A DNA stretch of 64,000 nucleotides from Volvariella volvacea V23 (Eukaryota > Basidiomycota > Agaricomycetes > Agaricales > Pluteaceae), in contig KB722736.1 in NCBI GenBank assembly GCA_000349905.1, forward strand, positions 1,357,139 through 1,421,138. The letters are read 5' to 3'. Positions 14,378-28,049 of the stretch are shown here, piece after piece. A program made the translations under genes and the position numbers. Position 1 is the first letter of the stretch. Every line of letters begins with the position of its first letter. The notes beneath the pieces were generated by a model that saw only the letters and a list, made by a program, of their open reading frames with translations, was not told the origin of the DNA and searched no databases.

Positions 14378-17300
14378 TCTTCTGTCAAAGTTGAGGGATT
14401 CCGACGACTCCTGTGTCCAGACTATCTGACTAATCGATCTGGTTTCCCTATTTGGTTTTCTCAATCTCCTTCAGCTGTTCTAGCACTTGTATCGGGCGCA
14501 TGTCCACTCTTGTTCGCTTATCGTATCTTTGAAGCTAGACCGTATCTCAGTAAGCCCAGACGCCACAGAATCCCGCCTCCAGGCCCAAGTCCACGGCGTG
14601 CACAATATTAAAACCTCGATATGTGTAGTCCCCGAAGGCATCGAATTCTAACCTTTCCTTCTTTCCATTCGGAACAACTCGTTATGCACCCTCGGACAGT
14701 ATAGGAGCCCTCGCGGAACAGGCGTACGAACGGACAATAAAAAAATCTAGACGTCGAATCCACTTGAAAGGGGTTGACATGTAGGATCATCCGCCGCGCC
14801 AGCTTAATGAAAAGGCCCCCGGAGGTCTGGGGAAAGCGCCACAAAGGCGCAGATAGACCTGGCTAGACAAGGCCCACACCCACCACCCCATACACAACAC
14901 ACCAAAGCTCATGTCATCCCCCCCAAAATGGTGGTGTTGGTGGTGTTGATGATCTGCAGGTGAAAGCCCCGGCACGACAAGCCAGGGCATGGCATGGCAT
15001 GGCACGACAAGACAAGACAAGACGCGACAAAGGACAGGCGTAATTCTCCCGAGCCTTTCCTCGACCTCGTTGTCAAAAAGTTTCCCCGGATTCTCCCCGT
15101 GGTTCACCTACTTATCAGCTTATAAGCCCCTCCCATCATCGTCATCATGACACCAGCACCATGGCCTGTGACGGTTCGGTTTATTAATAAGTCCGCCCGC
15201 CGATTCGTGTTGGCGTTGACACTAGATTGCTGGTTGCCAAGAACCATCTATAGTTCATGCGTCTGACAATAAATTGCACGGCTGCCCGAGTGTGCGAGAA
15301 TAAGGAGACTAGAAAGGTCGCATACATTAACATTCATGTGCACCGCGACCCGTCTATCAAAAGCTTACAAAACAAAGCGAATACCCTCCGACGATTGCGC
15401 ACCATAGACACGGGAGATATGTGTATATTACGATACCCACCTCCGTCTCGCCGCAGCGGAACGGCCTTGAAAGTCCAGCGATGACAGCATCGTTTCCCCA
15501 CTCCTTCCCGGCCGGGACCTTGGTAGCCCCTAGTAGCCCTTGCTTGTGCTCAAGTTGCTTGATGCGGTATGATTTCATTGTCGTAAAAAGTCTTGGATTA
15601 CAACGTCGATAAATAATGTTGGGACCTTGGCGGCAAAAAGGGGGGACAAGGGGGCAAGGGAAGCGCAGCGCCAGAGTGGGGGAAGAAAGAGGGATGAAAG
15701 AACCTCCACGATTTTCGCATCTCCGGCCGCGGCGGCGCGGGACATTGTTCGCGCGGAAGAGACTACGTACCGTGACAGCGCTCAGGCTGAGGAGACACAC
15801 ATGATTTCTGACGCCTTTGCCGAAACGCCCTTGGTTTCCCTCTTATGGTTGCGTTGTTGCTTGTGCCAGCGCAGGCCCAGCGCGTGTGCTTGTGCTGTGA
15901 TACGTAGTGTGCAAAGGTACAGCCGGATGCACTTTGATTCCGTGCCATCTCCCACAGACACGAGCACGAACAAGGACACGAACACGGACCACGGGATCGG
16001 GGGAACATGATCCACATGAAAATTAAAAAAGGTTGGCATGGGCCTCGGAAGTGGCCCTCCGGGGGGTTGTTTAGTTTACTGTTGCGTGTTGCGTGTTTCG
16101 TGTGTGTATCAAAACTATGGGGAAACGCAAATTTATTGTAATGGAGGGTAACGCGATGACGCATTCAGGTTAACGACGTGGAGGTTTTTTTGGGCGACAG
16201 CCATCCGACTCGGAGTCCTTTGCTATCGGCGCCATGGGTTTTTCTCGGAACAGAGAGCTATATCGAGGATGGGGAAGCAATTATCGCAATAGGAACATCT
16301 GGGGTATTATATTGCATTGTATTGCGGGATGCTGGCCATGGTGGGTAAATCTCGTGCGGGGTCGTGATGCCAGTTGACAGCTTACATTATGGTTGCCAGT
16401 ATAACTATAATAGAACACACGATAACGAGATACTTGCTGTCGCCCTCATACATGGAACGAATACAAAACAGCAATGCGAGTGCAGATCTTGGTCACTGGG
16501 GATAAGATGGTGGCCGGGGTGCAAACCAATGGCGCAACGTTAACGCAAGAGAAGGCGAACCTTGTCTCGATGCACGCGCACGTCCAACGTTCCTCCAGCT
16601 CGGCCAGCACTGCAGCACGTTGCCTGTTGACGTGCTGGCGGACGAGAAGCGCAAACGCCCCTTTGGGGCTGTACGAATTCGTGGCGCACAGAATTATGGA
16701 TACAGCTGAATGGAAGGAAGGCAAGCAATGAAAAGAAAACGAGGACGTCTGGGTGGCGTGTCCATCAGATCATGACGTATAGGAGCTGGGCTAGGAAGTA
16801 CAGGACGCCTGGATGGGTGGTACGTGTGGCTGACAATCAAAATTTAGTGTGATAAGGGTAGGAACAGCAGTCAGCGAAGGTTTGCCCTCCTTTTTTCCGG
16901 GCGGAGTGCACATGCAGACTGAAACTGGAGTACGAGGCAACAATGCTGCGGCCAGGTAGGCTCGTTGCAGTGTGTTTTAATTCCGTTACCTGTTGCTTGT
17001 AACCTGTTGCAGCCAAATGGGTGGAGTCAGGGAGAGGGAGGGCGTAGGGCGAATAATGTATGTAATGGGTCGAGGACTAATGAGTTGGTGGTAACAACCC
17101 TATCCTCGAAGCATCTGAATACTGCGGCTTGTCGTGAGGTGCTTGCTGTACGTGGGGTAGGGGTGGTGTTGCAGCATTTGGGGTGTTGGCCAATGCTGTA
17201 ACGATATATGGGTTGCTGAGGATCAGCGCACGAAAGGGACTTCCAGATTGAGGATAGTGGCCAAAGCTGGGAAATCAATGGAACGGACAGGCCTGGGTGG

Positions 17301-18553
17301 GAGACGCGGCGTCGATAAGCGCGACGGCGAGCGCTGATGAGAGCAGTGGGCCGCAGTGGTGGCTGGGGAACAGTCGACCTGGGGCAGTTTCACGTGGTTG
17401 CGATAAGGAAATTTTGTGCAGAGATCGCACAAGATGAGATAAGGCCATGGAATAAGGGCGAGTTTAAGCGATCAGATTTTTCTGGAGAGATGCGGGGTAA
17501 CCGCAGGCTTCTGGAGCAGACGTTCCGATCAAAGGCGCCATGCCAGACACATCCTGGCAAGCTCGGAGCTGGCTTGGGTGACTGGTGCGCTCCACGACGG
17601 CAGCAGGCCTGGAGTTGGCAGTGCGGGGGCTCAGGGCAAAGGGGAGGACGTGGAGAAGCCGGAAAAGGGAAAGGGGAGGACGAGGAAGGGCCTTGGCTGA
17701 ACGTGCTGCGTCGGGGACAACGTGTACCGCGTGGTGGAGACAGAGACGGAGTGGACGAACGTTGTTGACGTGATGGGGCAGCGCCGGCTGGAGGGTGGCC
17801 GGGCTCCGTGCGCATGGTGAAACAACAAGTCGCTGGGGAGAATTATCGGGCCGAGCGATGGAATGTCGAGACGGACTGAGTCGATGATAGGACGCAGGAG
17901 CAGGCCCGCGGCAACTGGAGCCACGCAGGGGGGGATGCGGGGGTGGAGGGTGGGATGGAAGACGCGCCAAATGCGGCAGGAGATGATGAGATTGGCTGAT
18001 AATACAATTTTTGTTTTTGTAATTTTTAGATTTACTCGGTGATCGATGGCAGAAAAAAGGAATTGTTGGGGCGATTTCTTGCTCAAGAAGCCGTTCTCAC
18101 TCTGCCCACCCACCCTCCTTCGCCTTTTTGGGCATCCCACCTCTCCTGCGTCCATCCACTGACTCGCCTGCGCATCTGTGCTCTCGACTGCTCGGTTTTT
18201 CTCCGGACTCCCAGCCAGGCCGCACTCACATCCAGTGTTGCAAATTTATTACCAAGCCTGCCAGTGCCTTGGCCAGGGCGACGCCTCCATTGATAACGCA
18301 CGACGCTCAGCCCAGGCGTGAATATCACGGGACATCTCCTCGTTTGCGTTAGACACAGCTCCATCTCGTCACCCAGAAAATAGAATCATATTCATTCACT
18401 CCAAGCCGAAGGACAAACCCTAGATTCCCTGCCACGACACGTTACAATCGGTGTGTTAATTCATTACCCACCCTTCTTATTATCCTCTCCGCCTTTATAT
18501 CCCCTCCCAGTTCCATTCCAGCCTCCTTCCTCTCCCTCTTTGGTCAACCACCC
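14378..18553. other. 4.2 kb intergenic/leader region before the CreA-like gene
   Basis: No coding sequence is recognised. The region is divergent between LTO1 (minus) and the repressor gene (plus). It contains purine-rich and CT-rich tracts and a microsatellite cluster near 14930-15030. The last ~250 bp before 18554 are strongly pyrimidine-rich, as in many basidiomycete promoters and 5' leaders. Long leaders or distal control elements of the transcription-factor gene are possible, but nothing specific can be shown. Confidence 0.5.
14931..15030. repeat. microsatellite cluster
   Basis: Three adjoining short tandem tracts occur: imperfect GGTGTT repeats (about 14931-14950), GGCAT repeats (about 14985-15003), and ACAAG repeats (about 15004-15030). 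Confidence 0.8.
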
Positions 18554-20995
18554 ATGACTGCAGCTGCTCATCCCTATCCATTCCAGCCCCCAGCCATGCC
18601 CCAGTCCGCCCGTCCCGACCTCTCCGCACTCCCCGCCCCGCCCCCGCCCCCGCCTGGAGACAAGGTCGTCGCCCGCCCGTACAAGTGCCCGTACCCCGCA
18701 TGCGGCCGCGCCTTCAGCAGACTCGAGCACCAGGTATGCACACCCATCTTGTCTCCCCCTCTTGTTTCTCATTGCGCCACAGACACGGCACATTCGCACA
18801 CACACTGGCGAGAAGCCCTTCGCTTGTACCTTCCCCAATTGCGAAAAAAGATTCTCTCGATCGGACGAACTCACCCGTCATTCGCGGATACATAACAACG
18901 ATCACCCTACCTACACCGCCACAAGCACCACCCAGAAAAAAGCTGCCAAACCCCGCCCGGAGCAGCCCCTCGACGATGCAGAGCTTGCCCGCCAGCGCTA
19001 TTCACGGCCTGTCCCCGCCTTTGGCGACGACGTGCCCTCAACTCTGCGAGTGAAAAAGAAGGCTCGCAGCAGAGCAAATAGTGACGACGAGGTATGTCTC
19101 TTTTCTTTCTATATCCGGTCGTATGTCGGCTATACATGTCACTCCCGCCACCCACGACACCCGCTCGTGGGCCGCTCCTTGCCTCTCCTTGCATGCTGAA
19201 TAATGACTGATTACATCTCTAGGGGGAGTCATATGCTCGACCTACGGCTGTTGGCTCCTACGAAGCGCCGCTAATACGAAGAAGTCCGCCGTCGTCCCAC
19301 ACCCTGTCACTGGGCCAGAACCCGTCGCCCTTTACTACCCTTTCGAGTGTTGCGATGGACGAGCTCTACGCTCTAGAACGTCAGGAAGCAATTCGCCGCG
19401 CGGAATACGAAGCGCGACATGCCGAGGTCCTTCGCAAGGCAGAACTGGAAACTAGACTACAAGAAGTCAATGTCCGGCACGGTCGCCTCAGCAAGAGTTT
19501 GACGACAAGTCCCGTAACCACGCCTGCTCACTCGAGGTTGCATCAGGATGAGCGGGGTTACTTCGGACTGCCAACTGAGAGGAACTGGCATCAGAGTCCT
19601 ACCGCTACCACAGGAAACGCTGCCCCTCTCCCACTAGAGGATCCTTCGGCACCCCACGAGCGAGAGTTGGAGAAGAAGGCGAAGAGGAGATTGAGCGGGC
19701 CGGCTTGGCACATGACCCCGGTTTCTCTCGAGTCGAACCTTCCACAGACGCATTCAGCTGGCCATTCCGTTGATGGACGCGGCACACATTCACACTCACA
19801 TGCGACATGGGCACATCCGTACTTTCCTGCCCATTCTACTGCACATCCGCACCATTATCGTCACCTTGCTGCTCAGGGCCACGATGATTCCCCTTCCCCC
19901 ATCAGCTCCGATTCAGAATCGCTACCTATGTATCAATCGCCACCTCATCGCTTCCATCACGCCCATTCACAGCCTCTTGTGCCCGGTGCTTCCTCTGCCG
20001 ACCACTCCCCGCAGTATTCTTCTATGCGCACAACCTCTGATTTCACACCTTCCACGAGTCCGTTCCTCGGCCCGCTCCAGACCCTGCATATACACTCTAC
20101 CAATCCTTCTAGAGCACCATCGCCTATACTACTTCCGCCGCCGAGCCTAGGCTCCAATGGTGAAAGCATCACCATTGTTAATCCTGACGACGCCTATGCT
20201 CGCTCACGAGGAACAAGTACGTGTGGCAGCCCGCCTAGTCACTCTTACATGCGAGTTGCTAAACGCACAAACTCAGGGAATGACGTTTCCCACCATCACC
20301 ACACCCCCTCCTATCCTCACTACCCATCTCATCTGAGTGATCGCACAGCGCCTTCTCTTCCCACTCCACAACTGTCGAGTGGCCCCAGCAGCACAGGAAG
20401 CAGCCCCGGAAGCACCACGCAGTCGCTTGTCCCTCTTGCCCATCAGGGAAGTAGAAGTGGTAGCGGAACGTTGAGTGCCGGCAGTTCTCGCGCGCCTTCG
20501 CCAACACATTGGTCTCATCCTTCGCAAGTACATCACTCGGAACGACCACGTGAGCCGGGACACCACCACATTGCACATTCTGTGAGGTTGGCGTTTGGGA
20601 TGACTCCAATTCACCCAACGCCAAGTAAAGCATCAAACTGGCCGTCGTCACATCCTGCCTCGCAGTTCAATTCCGGATTCTCGACGCCACTGCACCCGCA
20701 CCAGCTGCACTCGTTCTCTTCAATGTCGGTGCCTGTTTCAAGATCGAACTCTCCGCCAATCACATTGCCACCGCTGAAATTGGGCGCTGCGTCGGTTGTG
20801 TCGAGTCCGCTTCAGAGATCGAGACCGTTGAATAGCATGAAGGAGGAGAAGGAGGATGAGGTCGATGCGGACGGGGATGCGATGAAGACGGATCCGCCGG
20901 AAGATAATAGGCAAAAGGAAAAGATAGAGTTGCCTGGCTTTAGTCAGTTCGAGGCTGCGACGAGGGCGCCGATTGGATTGTCTGGGTTGCTCTAA
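18554..20995 (+). CDS. creA: CreA/Mig1-like C2H2 carbon catabolite repressor
   Basis: Zinc-finger repressor that shuts off genes for alternative carbon sources in glucose by binding SYGGRG sites. Three exons: 18554-18733, 18783-19091, 19223-20995; 753 aa. Finger 1 uses Cys45, Cys50, His63, His67 and finger 2 Cys75, Cys80, His93, His97. [20 protein letters not shown] and [14 protein letters not shown] match the CreA/Mig1 recognition helices and linker. Finger 1 has a four-residue Cys-Cys loop, where Aspergillus CreA and yeast Mig1 have two. The long C-terminal part is rich in Ser, Pro and His, with a charged coiled-coil-like stretch soon after exon 3 starts and an acidic patch ([16 protein letters not shown]) near the end, comparable to the acidic regions of CreA. 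Confidence 0.88.
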
Positions 20996-23070
20996 CCGAC
21001 GCTGTCAATCCGGCCGGGCTCTCGGGATATTTTTCGTCCTCGATGTTATTCTTTTTCTCTCGTTTCTCTTTCTCCTTCTCCTTCCATTGATCCCCTTTTT
21101 GCCGTCTCGATGCATTTCATCTTGTTGTTTAGCCTACCCACTGCCATGTCTCGATGATGACCTATAGAGATTGACACATGCGGACTTTGGACAGCTCGTT
21201 CCCTTTTCTTTTTTCTTATCCATTGCCACTCATCACTCAATTCTCGGTTTGACATACATACATACACAGTGTTCCCCATCCCCAACTCCATTGTCTCGTC
21301 TCCTAGTTATCCAACATTGATTCCGAAATCATTTGCCCCCCTCTCTCCCCTCGCTATAGAGTTTCCTTGTGCCATCCCCTCCTCTCCTCGTCTCTTCTCT
21401 TTCTGATATTGATATTTTATGTGACCTTAGACGCCTTGCCTCCTCAAATGATTCATTGGCTGGTTCTATGATATCGACATTCTGGGTTGTTGGGTACTCT
21501 TGTTCTTTTCTTTTTTTTTATCCATCCTTAGTCAGGTACATAGTATAACGTATACAAGTAGTAGATAGAGTTGAGTTCCTTCCGTTCATTTTCTTGTTAA
21601 TTATGTGTGCTCTTACCCCCCACCTTTTTTTATTGCTCTCTCTCTCACACTCTTTTTTTATCATCATGCATCAACATCTTTTTTGGGGAGGCCTTGGTTC
21701 GATTTCCATGGCTGTACTGTGACTTTGAACAATTTGCTCTTGCATATGCATAAATTATTCCAATTTTATGATTATGACCCTTGAATGCATGCTGCGTTGG
21801 GATGGATACGGTATCCTTGCCGTACTTTGTCGGTATCTTGACTATACATCAATACAAGTACGGTAACACGATGATCACCTGTCAGTGCCGTGCCCGCCGC
21901 CCGGTAAACTACTGTACGCCACCAGTGGCCCGTAACCAGCAACACGGCCAACACGAGAAAAGGAAATAATGCGTACGCAACCCATATCGTCACCGTTTGG
22001 CGTGATACGTGATACATGATACATGTATGTGCATGTGCTGGTGAGTGATCTCTGACTGGGAGTTTGGGACGCACTAGCACCGTACCCCAGATTTCCCGGG
22101 TTTCGAGTTTTGAGTGCTGGAGTTCTATTTCGCCCCTAAGTGTAAGTAAGTAAGTAAGATAGCCAAAGATGGGGAGGGGCGCGGGCTCCTCCCGTTTGTG
22201 ATTCTTACCCCAATTTGACCCTACTGTTGGAGAGTGCTTGTGTGCTTCGATTGACGGATGGGGAGTTGTGGATAAGCCGTGTGGTCGGGATGGAAGGGGG
22301 AATTCGAAGGTCAAGGTGAAAGAGGAGCAGGGGGTCTGGGAGGTGGAGAGAAGCCGGAGGACCCAGGGAACAGCGGTTATCCTGGGGAAGGAAAGGAAAG
22401 AAGGGGGAGGGCAGGAGCAGGGTGGGTGGCTGAAGAACGGGTTGAATGGTGAATTTGAAATTTGGATTAACGTGGAAAAGATAAGAGTTGGTGGTTTGCC
22501 GGTCTGGTGCATGCCGACGTCGTGCGGGTATGAGCTGGTGATGGGTGGTGAGTGTCGCTGAGGCTGGCCGCTGTTATCTGATAACCCTTATGAGCCTCGT
22601 AATCGTCACCCTGGACAAGTGACAATGTTGACAAACCCCGTCACTGTAGTGCGCCGGACTGCACTCCACTTGAGGTCATCAGAGTCGCATCACACCGATT
22701 ACTGCTGCCCGCCGAGTCCCAGCACCCAGCACCCCTCAGCTAGCGAGAAAAGTTCCGTACTGTTGGGACGAAGTTTCCATTCGAACAGACTGTGCTGCCG
22801 AGTCTTACGAGTTCGGGAACTGAAGACAAATATATTCCGGAGAGCCTCGTGTGCGTGCTGGACTACATATTCGTTGATCTCCACGCGTGTTTCCTTCTTT
22901 TTCTGTTCACATTTGTCGTCCCGAGTCTTCCTTTTTTTTCTCATAGCTGTGTGTGACGACTGACGACACCAGTGTTCACCTTTTTGCTTCCGTCGCACGT
23001 TCACGCTTCCCAGGCCTAGTCTGCTCTCGAGTTTGCAAATCACGAACCTACGGCGCCGAGACTCTGCAGA
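20996..23070. other. intergenic region, no gene seen
   Basis: The first ~700 bp are pyrimidine-rich and look like the 3' untranslated region of the repressor gene. A GTAA microsatellite lies at 22142-22159. The frames further on show no family motif. Confidence 0.5.
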
Positions 23071-26006
23071 ATGAATCAACACAGACGAAGACGGTCTTCC
23101 ATTGGGATATTACCGCAGCCAACGACGTTGGCAAGGTCGAGGTCCCTGTCGTTGTCCATGATGGAAGTTGGTAGAGCGAGGAGTAACGCACTTGAGAATC
23201 TCATGGCGGATGGATTTCCCTACTCAAGGTACGTACTCCGAGTCTGTCTTGCACTTCCTGCACTGTGCTGTTTGCTGTGCTGTAATGCTGTATCTCGACT
23301 TGGACCCATCGATAAGCTCGAAATGAGTGGTGTCTGGGACAAAGCCGCCCTTCGTCTCTGCGCCTCTTATATTGTGTAGCACTTTATGACCGCACTCCAG
23401 TATATGGACAGGCCCCGGAGAGGGAGTTATCTTATCATCTCCCAGTCCTTATCTCTGGCCATCATTATTGGCCGCCGTGGGCGCCAAATTGCACTGCCCC
23501 ATTCGGTTGTTTTTTCTCCTTATCCGATAATTATTGCCTGGTGGCGGTCGGGTTCCCTTTCGGCATGCCGAGGATGCACAGTGCTCGGGTAGACTTTTGC
23601 TTCGCCAGGGTGGGCGGGCGAGAGCGGACGTTGTTTGTTCTTTTTCTCTGTAAAGCTGATCTGGACCCTGTCTGCCTCTTTCATTTCACATTTACAGGCG
23701 ATTGTCCGCGCATACATCCTGCATTAATGCTTTGGCATTCTCTTCCGGAGATGGAAGGTTTCTGGCAACTGGTGGAGACGGTGAGTTGTAATTTTACCGT
23801 TCAGTTTCATGGCGCCGACGACCTGGTTTTCTCAATTATAGATTTGAAAATTCAGTTATGGGACTTCCATAGTGAAGATGTCGTTGCTCCTTCGCATTCC
23901 CTGGTGGGTCCAAGGGTATGTATGCGCATATTAATTGTTCCAGTGAAGCCGATGACCGATTCGTATCATCCTCAACCATTGTAGGGAAATATATTCTGCT
24001 TGGACTTCTCGGCGAACAACAAGTACCTAATCTCGTCAGTATCATTTCTCTCTTATTCTTTCGATACATTCCCTCGGATTGTCGGCGTTTTTTTAAACGT
24101 AATTGACCTTAGGCAGTGGAGGGACGGATGACACTGTCCTGAAATATGATATCAGTCACTTGGGAGCACCGCTTGTGTCTACAGGGCCGAAGTCGCCCAA
24201 TGAGATAATTCAAGATCACAATGTAGGTGTTACAGCGCATATACTCTCATGTACGATTAAAGATGGTTTTCTGCAGGATAGTATACGGGGAATTTCATGT
24301 CATCCCGTACAGGATGAACTTTTCCTAAGTGGGAGGTGCGCAACGTTGCCTCCATGCTATTCAACCCTAACTCTTGGGTCTTTGTACAACCTTTTAGTGA
24401 GAGCGGGACTATTATCTATCACGACGGCCGTACCCCGAGACCAACCCGAGCTCAGAACAAGATGCAATTAACGGCAGAAGTTACGGGCATAGAATTCCAC
24501 CCAGCCATGGACCACATCTTTGCCACGAGTGAGAGCTCTGGAAAGGTCTGCCTACGTGATGCTAGAATGGCCTTCGGTCCCCTAACCCAGAGAACGAGAC
24601 ACGGTGTCGTACAAACTGTATGCAAACTCTATTTACCGAGACGGTAGCCCATCAGGATTGACAATTTCTTCGGATAGTACAATACAAAATTATCCCGACA
24701 ATCAGTTCGCCATCTTGCACACCCTGAATCAAGCAGCGTCTCATTTGACAGAGATGGCAAGTATCCCCTCTTAATCATTTCCGTTCCCAGATGCTGTTGG
24801 TGTCATCATTGCTAATGCGTTCCAACTCCTGTATACATTCAGGGTCTAAACTTGCGGTAACCATGCTTGTATGTTTCAATCAGATAATTTGTGTTATCCT
24901 CACTTACTCCAATTGAATCCACTGCTTCCTTATCGCACAGCGATTCCAACCCACTATATATTCAGTATCAGATCCTCATCCAATCGCCACATGCAGTGGG
25001 AGCAAATTACCTGATGGGTCACCTATTCCCCCATCGGAAAGGACATATTCAAATGCATGTACGATGAAGGCAAGTGCATTCTTCGCTCCATTTCTGATCG
25101 CCGTTATCTCTTACTCCTTTGCCAATCATCTCAGCATGGTTCTTTTGGGGGGCCAGCCTCCGAGGAGGACGATTTGTATTCTGCAGGGTCTGACGATTTC
25201 CGAGGTTATGTCTGGAAATTGCCGCCGATATCTGAGCTGTTAGAGAGAAGACAGAAGGTGAAAGCAAGCGACTGGGCTGCGGACCAGTGGAGAAGTGTTA
25301 CTGGTAAGCTTTTCGTATGCGTCGTAACGAACCCTTATCACTGCCGTAATGACACGCCCATTCTGGTAGCATTCGCCGAAGGGTTTTGGGAGACCAGATA
25401 CGTGCCTGTGGAGGTGGATACTCCCCTTTGTCACCTCAGAGGTGTGTATATGCGTCATAACATTGAGATACGAGTAAACGACTTACTATCTTGGTTCTCA
25501 GGTCACAGATCCATCGTGAACACTACCCTTTTTCACCCACACCTGCCGCATGTTGTTACTTCTGGCATTGAACGAGATGTCATTTTGCATAGCCCTACGC
25601 CCTCCTCTCCCTGCATCCAAAATCTTTTACGTACATCGACCGACGTGCGGAGATTAAGTGATGATGATGAAGAGGATAGACACGTATACTATCGTGCATT
25701 GGCGGGAATCCAGACCGACGAAGATGATGACCCGGAGGCAAATACCATTCGGTTATTCGATTTGTGAGTGATTCCTTGCGGGTGGAAGAGGCATGTAATG
25801 ACATTTCGTCCAGCCTATTGCGCGAAGAGAGTGGGGCGGACGTTTTCCTGACGAGACGATGGCTGGATGCAGAGAGCACATCGTCGTCGTCGTCGTCATC
25901 ATCGTCAGATGAAGAAGAGGATACAGACATTGATATTGATGATGCTATGACGGATGCTGACTCCGAATTTTTCGCTGCGCCCTCGGCACGACGGCAAAAT
26001 TGTTAG
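23071..26006 (+). CDS. WD40-repeat protein, DCAF5/DCAF6-like
   Basis: Beta-propeller protein resembling DDB1-CUL4-associated factors (substrate receptors); that role is inferred. Fourteen exons: 23071-23228, 23698-23780, 23842-23915, 23985-24034, 24117-24222, 24277-24335, 24398-24617, 24678-24756, 24843-24868, 24941-25069, 25135-25303, 25370-25441, 25502-25763, 25814-26006; 559 aa. WD-type blocks include GGDDLKIQLWDFH, GGTDDTVLKYDI, HPVQDELFLSG, FHPAMDHIFATSESSGKV, GSDDFRGYVWKLPP and HLPHVVTSGIERDVILH. The C-terminus carries a nine-serine run followed by an acidic tail. Introns 24757-24842 and 25070-25134 start with GCAAGT. Intron 1 (469 nt) is much longer than the rest and could hide another small exon. 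Confidence 0.85.
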
Positions 26007-27400
26007 GAGGTGGGTTACCGCGTCATCCTACGATGTTGTACGGGACAAGGGTCGCAGTTCCTTTCAATCTGGTGTGTTCCTACACGTGCTGTATTTGTAT
26101 CTATCTGTGTTGAATAGCTGCTTTGAGGAGTACATCTATTAATGGCAGAGCCCGCATAGTTCAATTCAGTGGTCATAAAACGCTCCACTCGGGCGTTGTC
26201 CACTTCGGTTTCGGTGACGACCCCCATTCAAAATACAATTAACACGGTCCGAGCGTCTTAAGAGATTCTCTCCATTCAAATGTCTTCGCAATCACGGATT
26301 GATAGCCGCGAAATTTGCGTCTCTTACTCATCTTCGAATGCAAGCGATCAAAGGAGAACAAAAAAACCACTGTCGCTTGGTGAAAACAATCTTGGATGAC
26401 TCAAATCACAAAAGGCTGGCGCGCATGCCTTTCGTCATTTCCATGCAATAGCGAAGTGCGCACGCCATGACATTGGAAGCTGTCATCACGGCAACCAATC
26501 CTTTTCATCTTCCATTTCGGTACGTCGAACGTGGGTTGGTTACCCCGCGCTGTCAAAAAAAGTGAACGCTTCTAGTTGTCTGGCCCGAGTAACCCATATG
26601 GGCGAGTCCATGCTGGAAATGATGCGGTCAGTATAACAAAATGAAAAAAATCCCAACGGCTCAGGGAGCGGCTGTTCATAGTAACGATATGCTATATGAC
26701 ATATGCAGAGCACCTTATCTTAATTTTCGGAGAAACTTCTGGGCGCTGCGGATAGGAGGACTCGAGATACTCATGCTCAACTTTGAAGCCCCCCTCAAGC
26801 CCTGACTCCGAGAGACGGCAACTGGTATCTTTAGGTAACTTCTGAGGGTGATAACCTGCTTGTACCTTGCTCGGCGCCCACGTCCCTACATGCGCTATCT
26901 CGTGTAGGTCGGAGCGTTATTGATTCCGACCGAGGACTATTCCTATGTTGGTGGTACCGCGGTCGCCGGAAAATTCAGATGAGAGCGCGGCGGGCTGGGT
27001 TCGTTCGTGCGTGCATGTGGGTCGCCCACCGTTCTTTTTTTTTATCATTGCTCTCATGTCGGCCAGGAAATAATTACGTTCCATAAGTTACTCCTGGACT
27101 AGTTACCTGCAACTTTCGCCATTTGCACCAACTACTCAGAAATAATGACGGTAGCCCTGGAAGCTGTGCGAACTATACTTCTGATGCACTCCCAATATTA
27201 CCTCTCTTGGCAGTGCCATTTTTAAGCGCAAGGTAAGCGCACTTGTACATTTCACCATCAACAGAGGGATAATGGATTACACACTAAGTCTGGGACGAGG
27301 TGTTGCGGGACGCGTTTCGACAGCGACCTGACCTCATCCTGCGCCGCCTCCATCACTAACACTCGGCGATGGGTCCAAACCCGCCATTAGATAGTCGTGC
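26007..27400. other. intergenic region, no gene seen
   Basis: Only short frames without recognisable motifs occur in either strand. Confidence 0.5.
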
Positions 27401-27410
27401 CATATAAAGG
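27401..27410 (+). promoter_or_regulatory. putative TATA box
   Basis: CATATAAAGG sits 102 bp before the ATG of the small hypothetical gene and is followed by a C/T-rich stretch. This is a common arrangement in basidiomycete core promoters. Confidence 0.45.
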
Positions 27411-27511
27411 CGAATCCCCCTGGCCCGTCGTCCCCCCCACTTCCCACTTTTCACCCCAAGTTCTACTCTGCCTACCTCTTCGCCTTACATATATCTCTTC
27501 GTCTACATCAC

Positions 27512-27886
27512 ATGCCCCGCCACCCCCGACAGACTCGCGCTCGACCGACACCCGCCCACCTGGGCTACGGCCGCAACGCCTGCGCCGACAGGTCCATCCG
27601 ACAGTTCGCCGAGGCGGAGCGCCAGAAGCAACGTCCAAAGGAGCAGCTGATTCTGGGACGCAGACTTTGCTCAGAATCCATTCATAGATCCATTCAACAG
27701 GAGGGCATGAATTCCTGTCATCCACCTAAGTTGAGGTTGTCATATCTGCAGGCAATGATGCCGAGAACCATTGGGCGACTAACCTCGTTTTTATTCCAAC
27801 CGAATAACTGCCTCGTTATTCTTTGGAATATGCCAGAGGGCGGGTCGTTTAGCCATATACGATGTCCTCTCAGGAAGAAGGCTTGA
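27512..27886 (+). CDS. hypothetical basic protein
   Basis: I do not recognise this gene. The frame opens with ATG after a TATA box and a pyrimidine-rich leader. It encodes a strongly basic N-terminus (MPRHPRQTRARPTPAH) and a segment (GRNACADRSIRQFAEAERQK) with high third-position GC, unlike the flanking DNA. As an uninterrupted frame it gives 124 aa, but the second half looks less coding-like and the true 3' structure may be spliced. A downstream segment at 27959-28062 (SELVDFSSSSEVELEKKN) also reads as coding and could be a further exon. Confidence 0.35.
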   Translation: MPRHPRQTRARPTPAHLGYGRNACADRSIRQFAEAERQKQRPKEQLILGRRLCSESIHRSIQQEGMNSCHPPKLRLSYLQAMMPRTIGRLTSFLFQPNNCLVILWNMPEGGSFSHIRCPLRKKA

Positions 27887-28049
27887 TTCTGACCGTCAGG
27901 TGCATCGACGGAGAATATTGAACTAACATCGTTGCTATCCTTTCTCGGTCACCCCCAGGCATTCTCCCATTCTACTGCCGCTGTCTGAACTCGTTGATTT
28001 TTCCTCTTCCTCGGAAGTAGAACTTGAAAAAAAGAACGGTCTGGTGCAA

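Noticed and set aside
19770..20150. Long second frame inside the CreA-like gene
   Set aside because: Shadow of the Ser/Pro/His-rich repressor coding sequence in the other frame.
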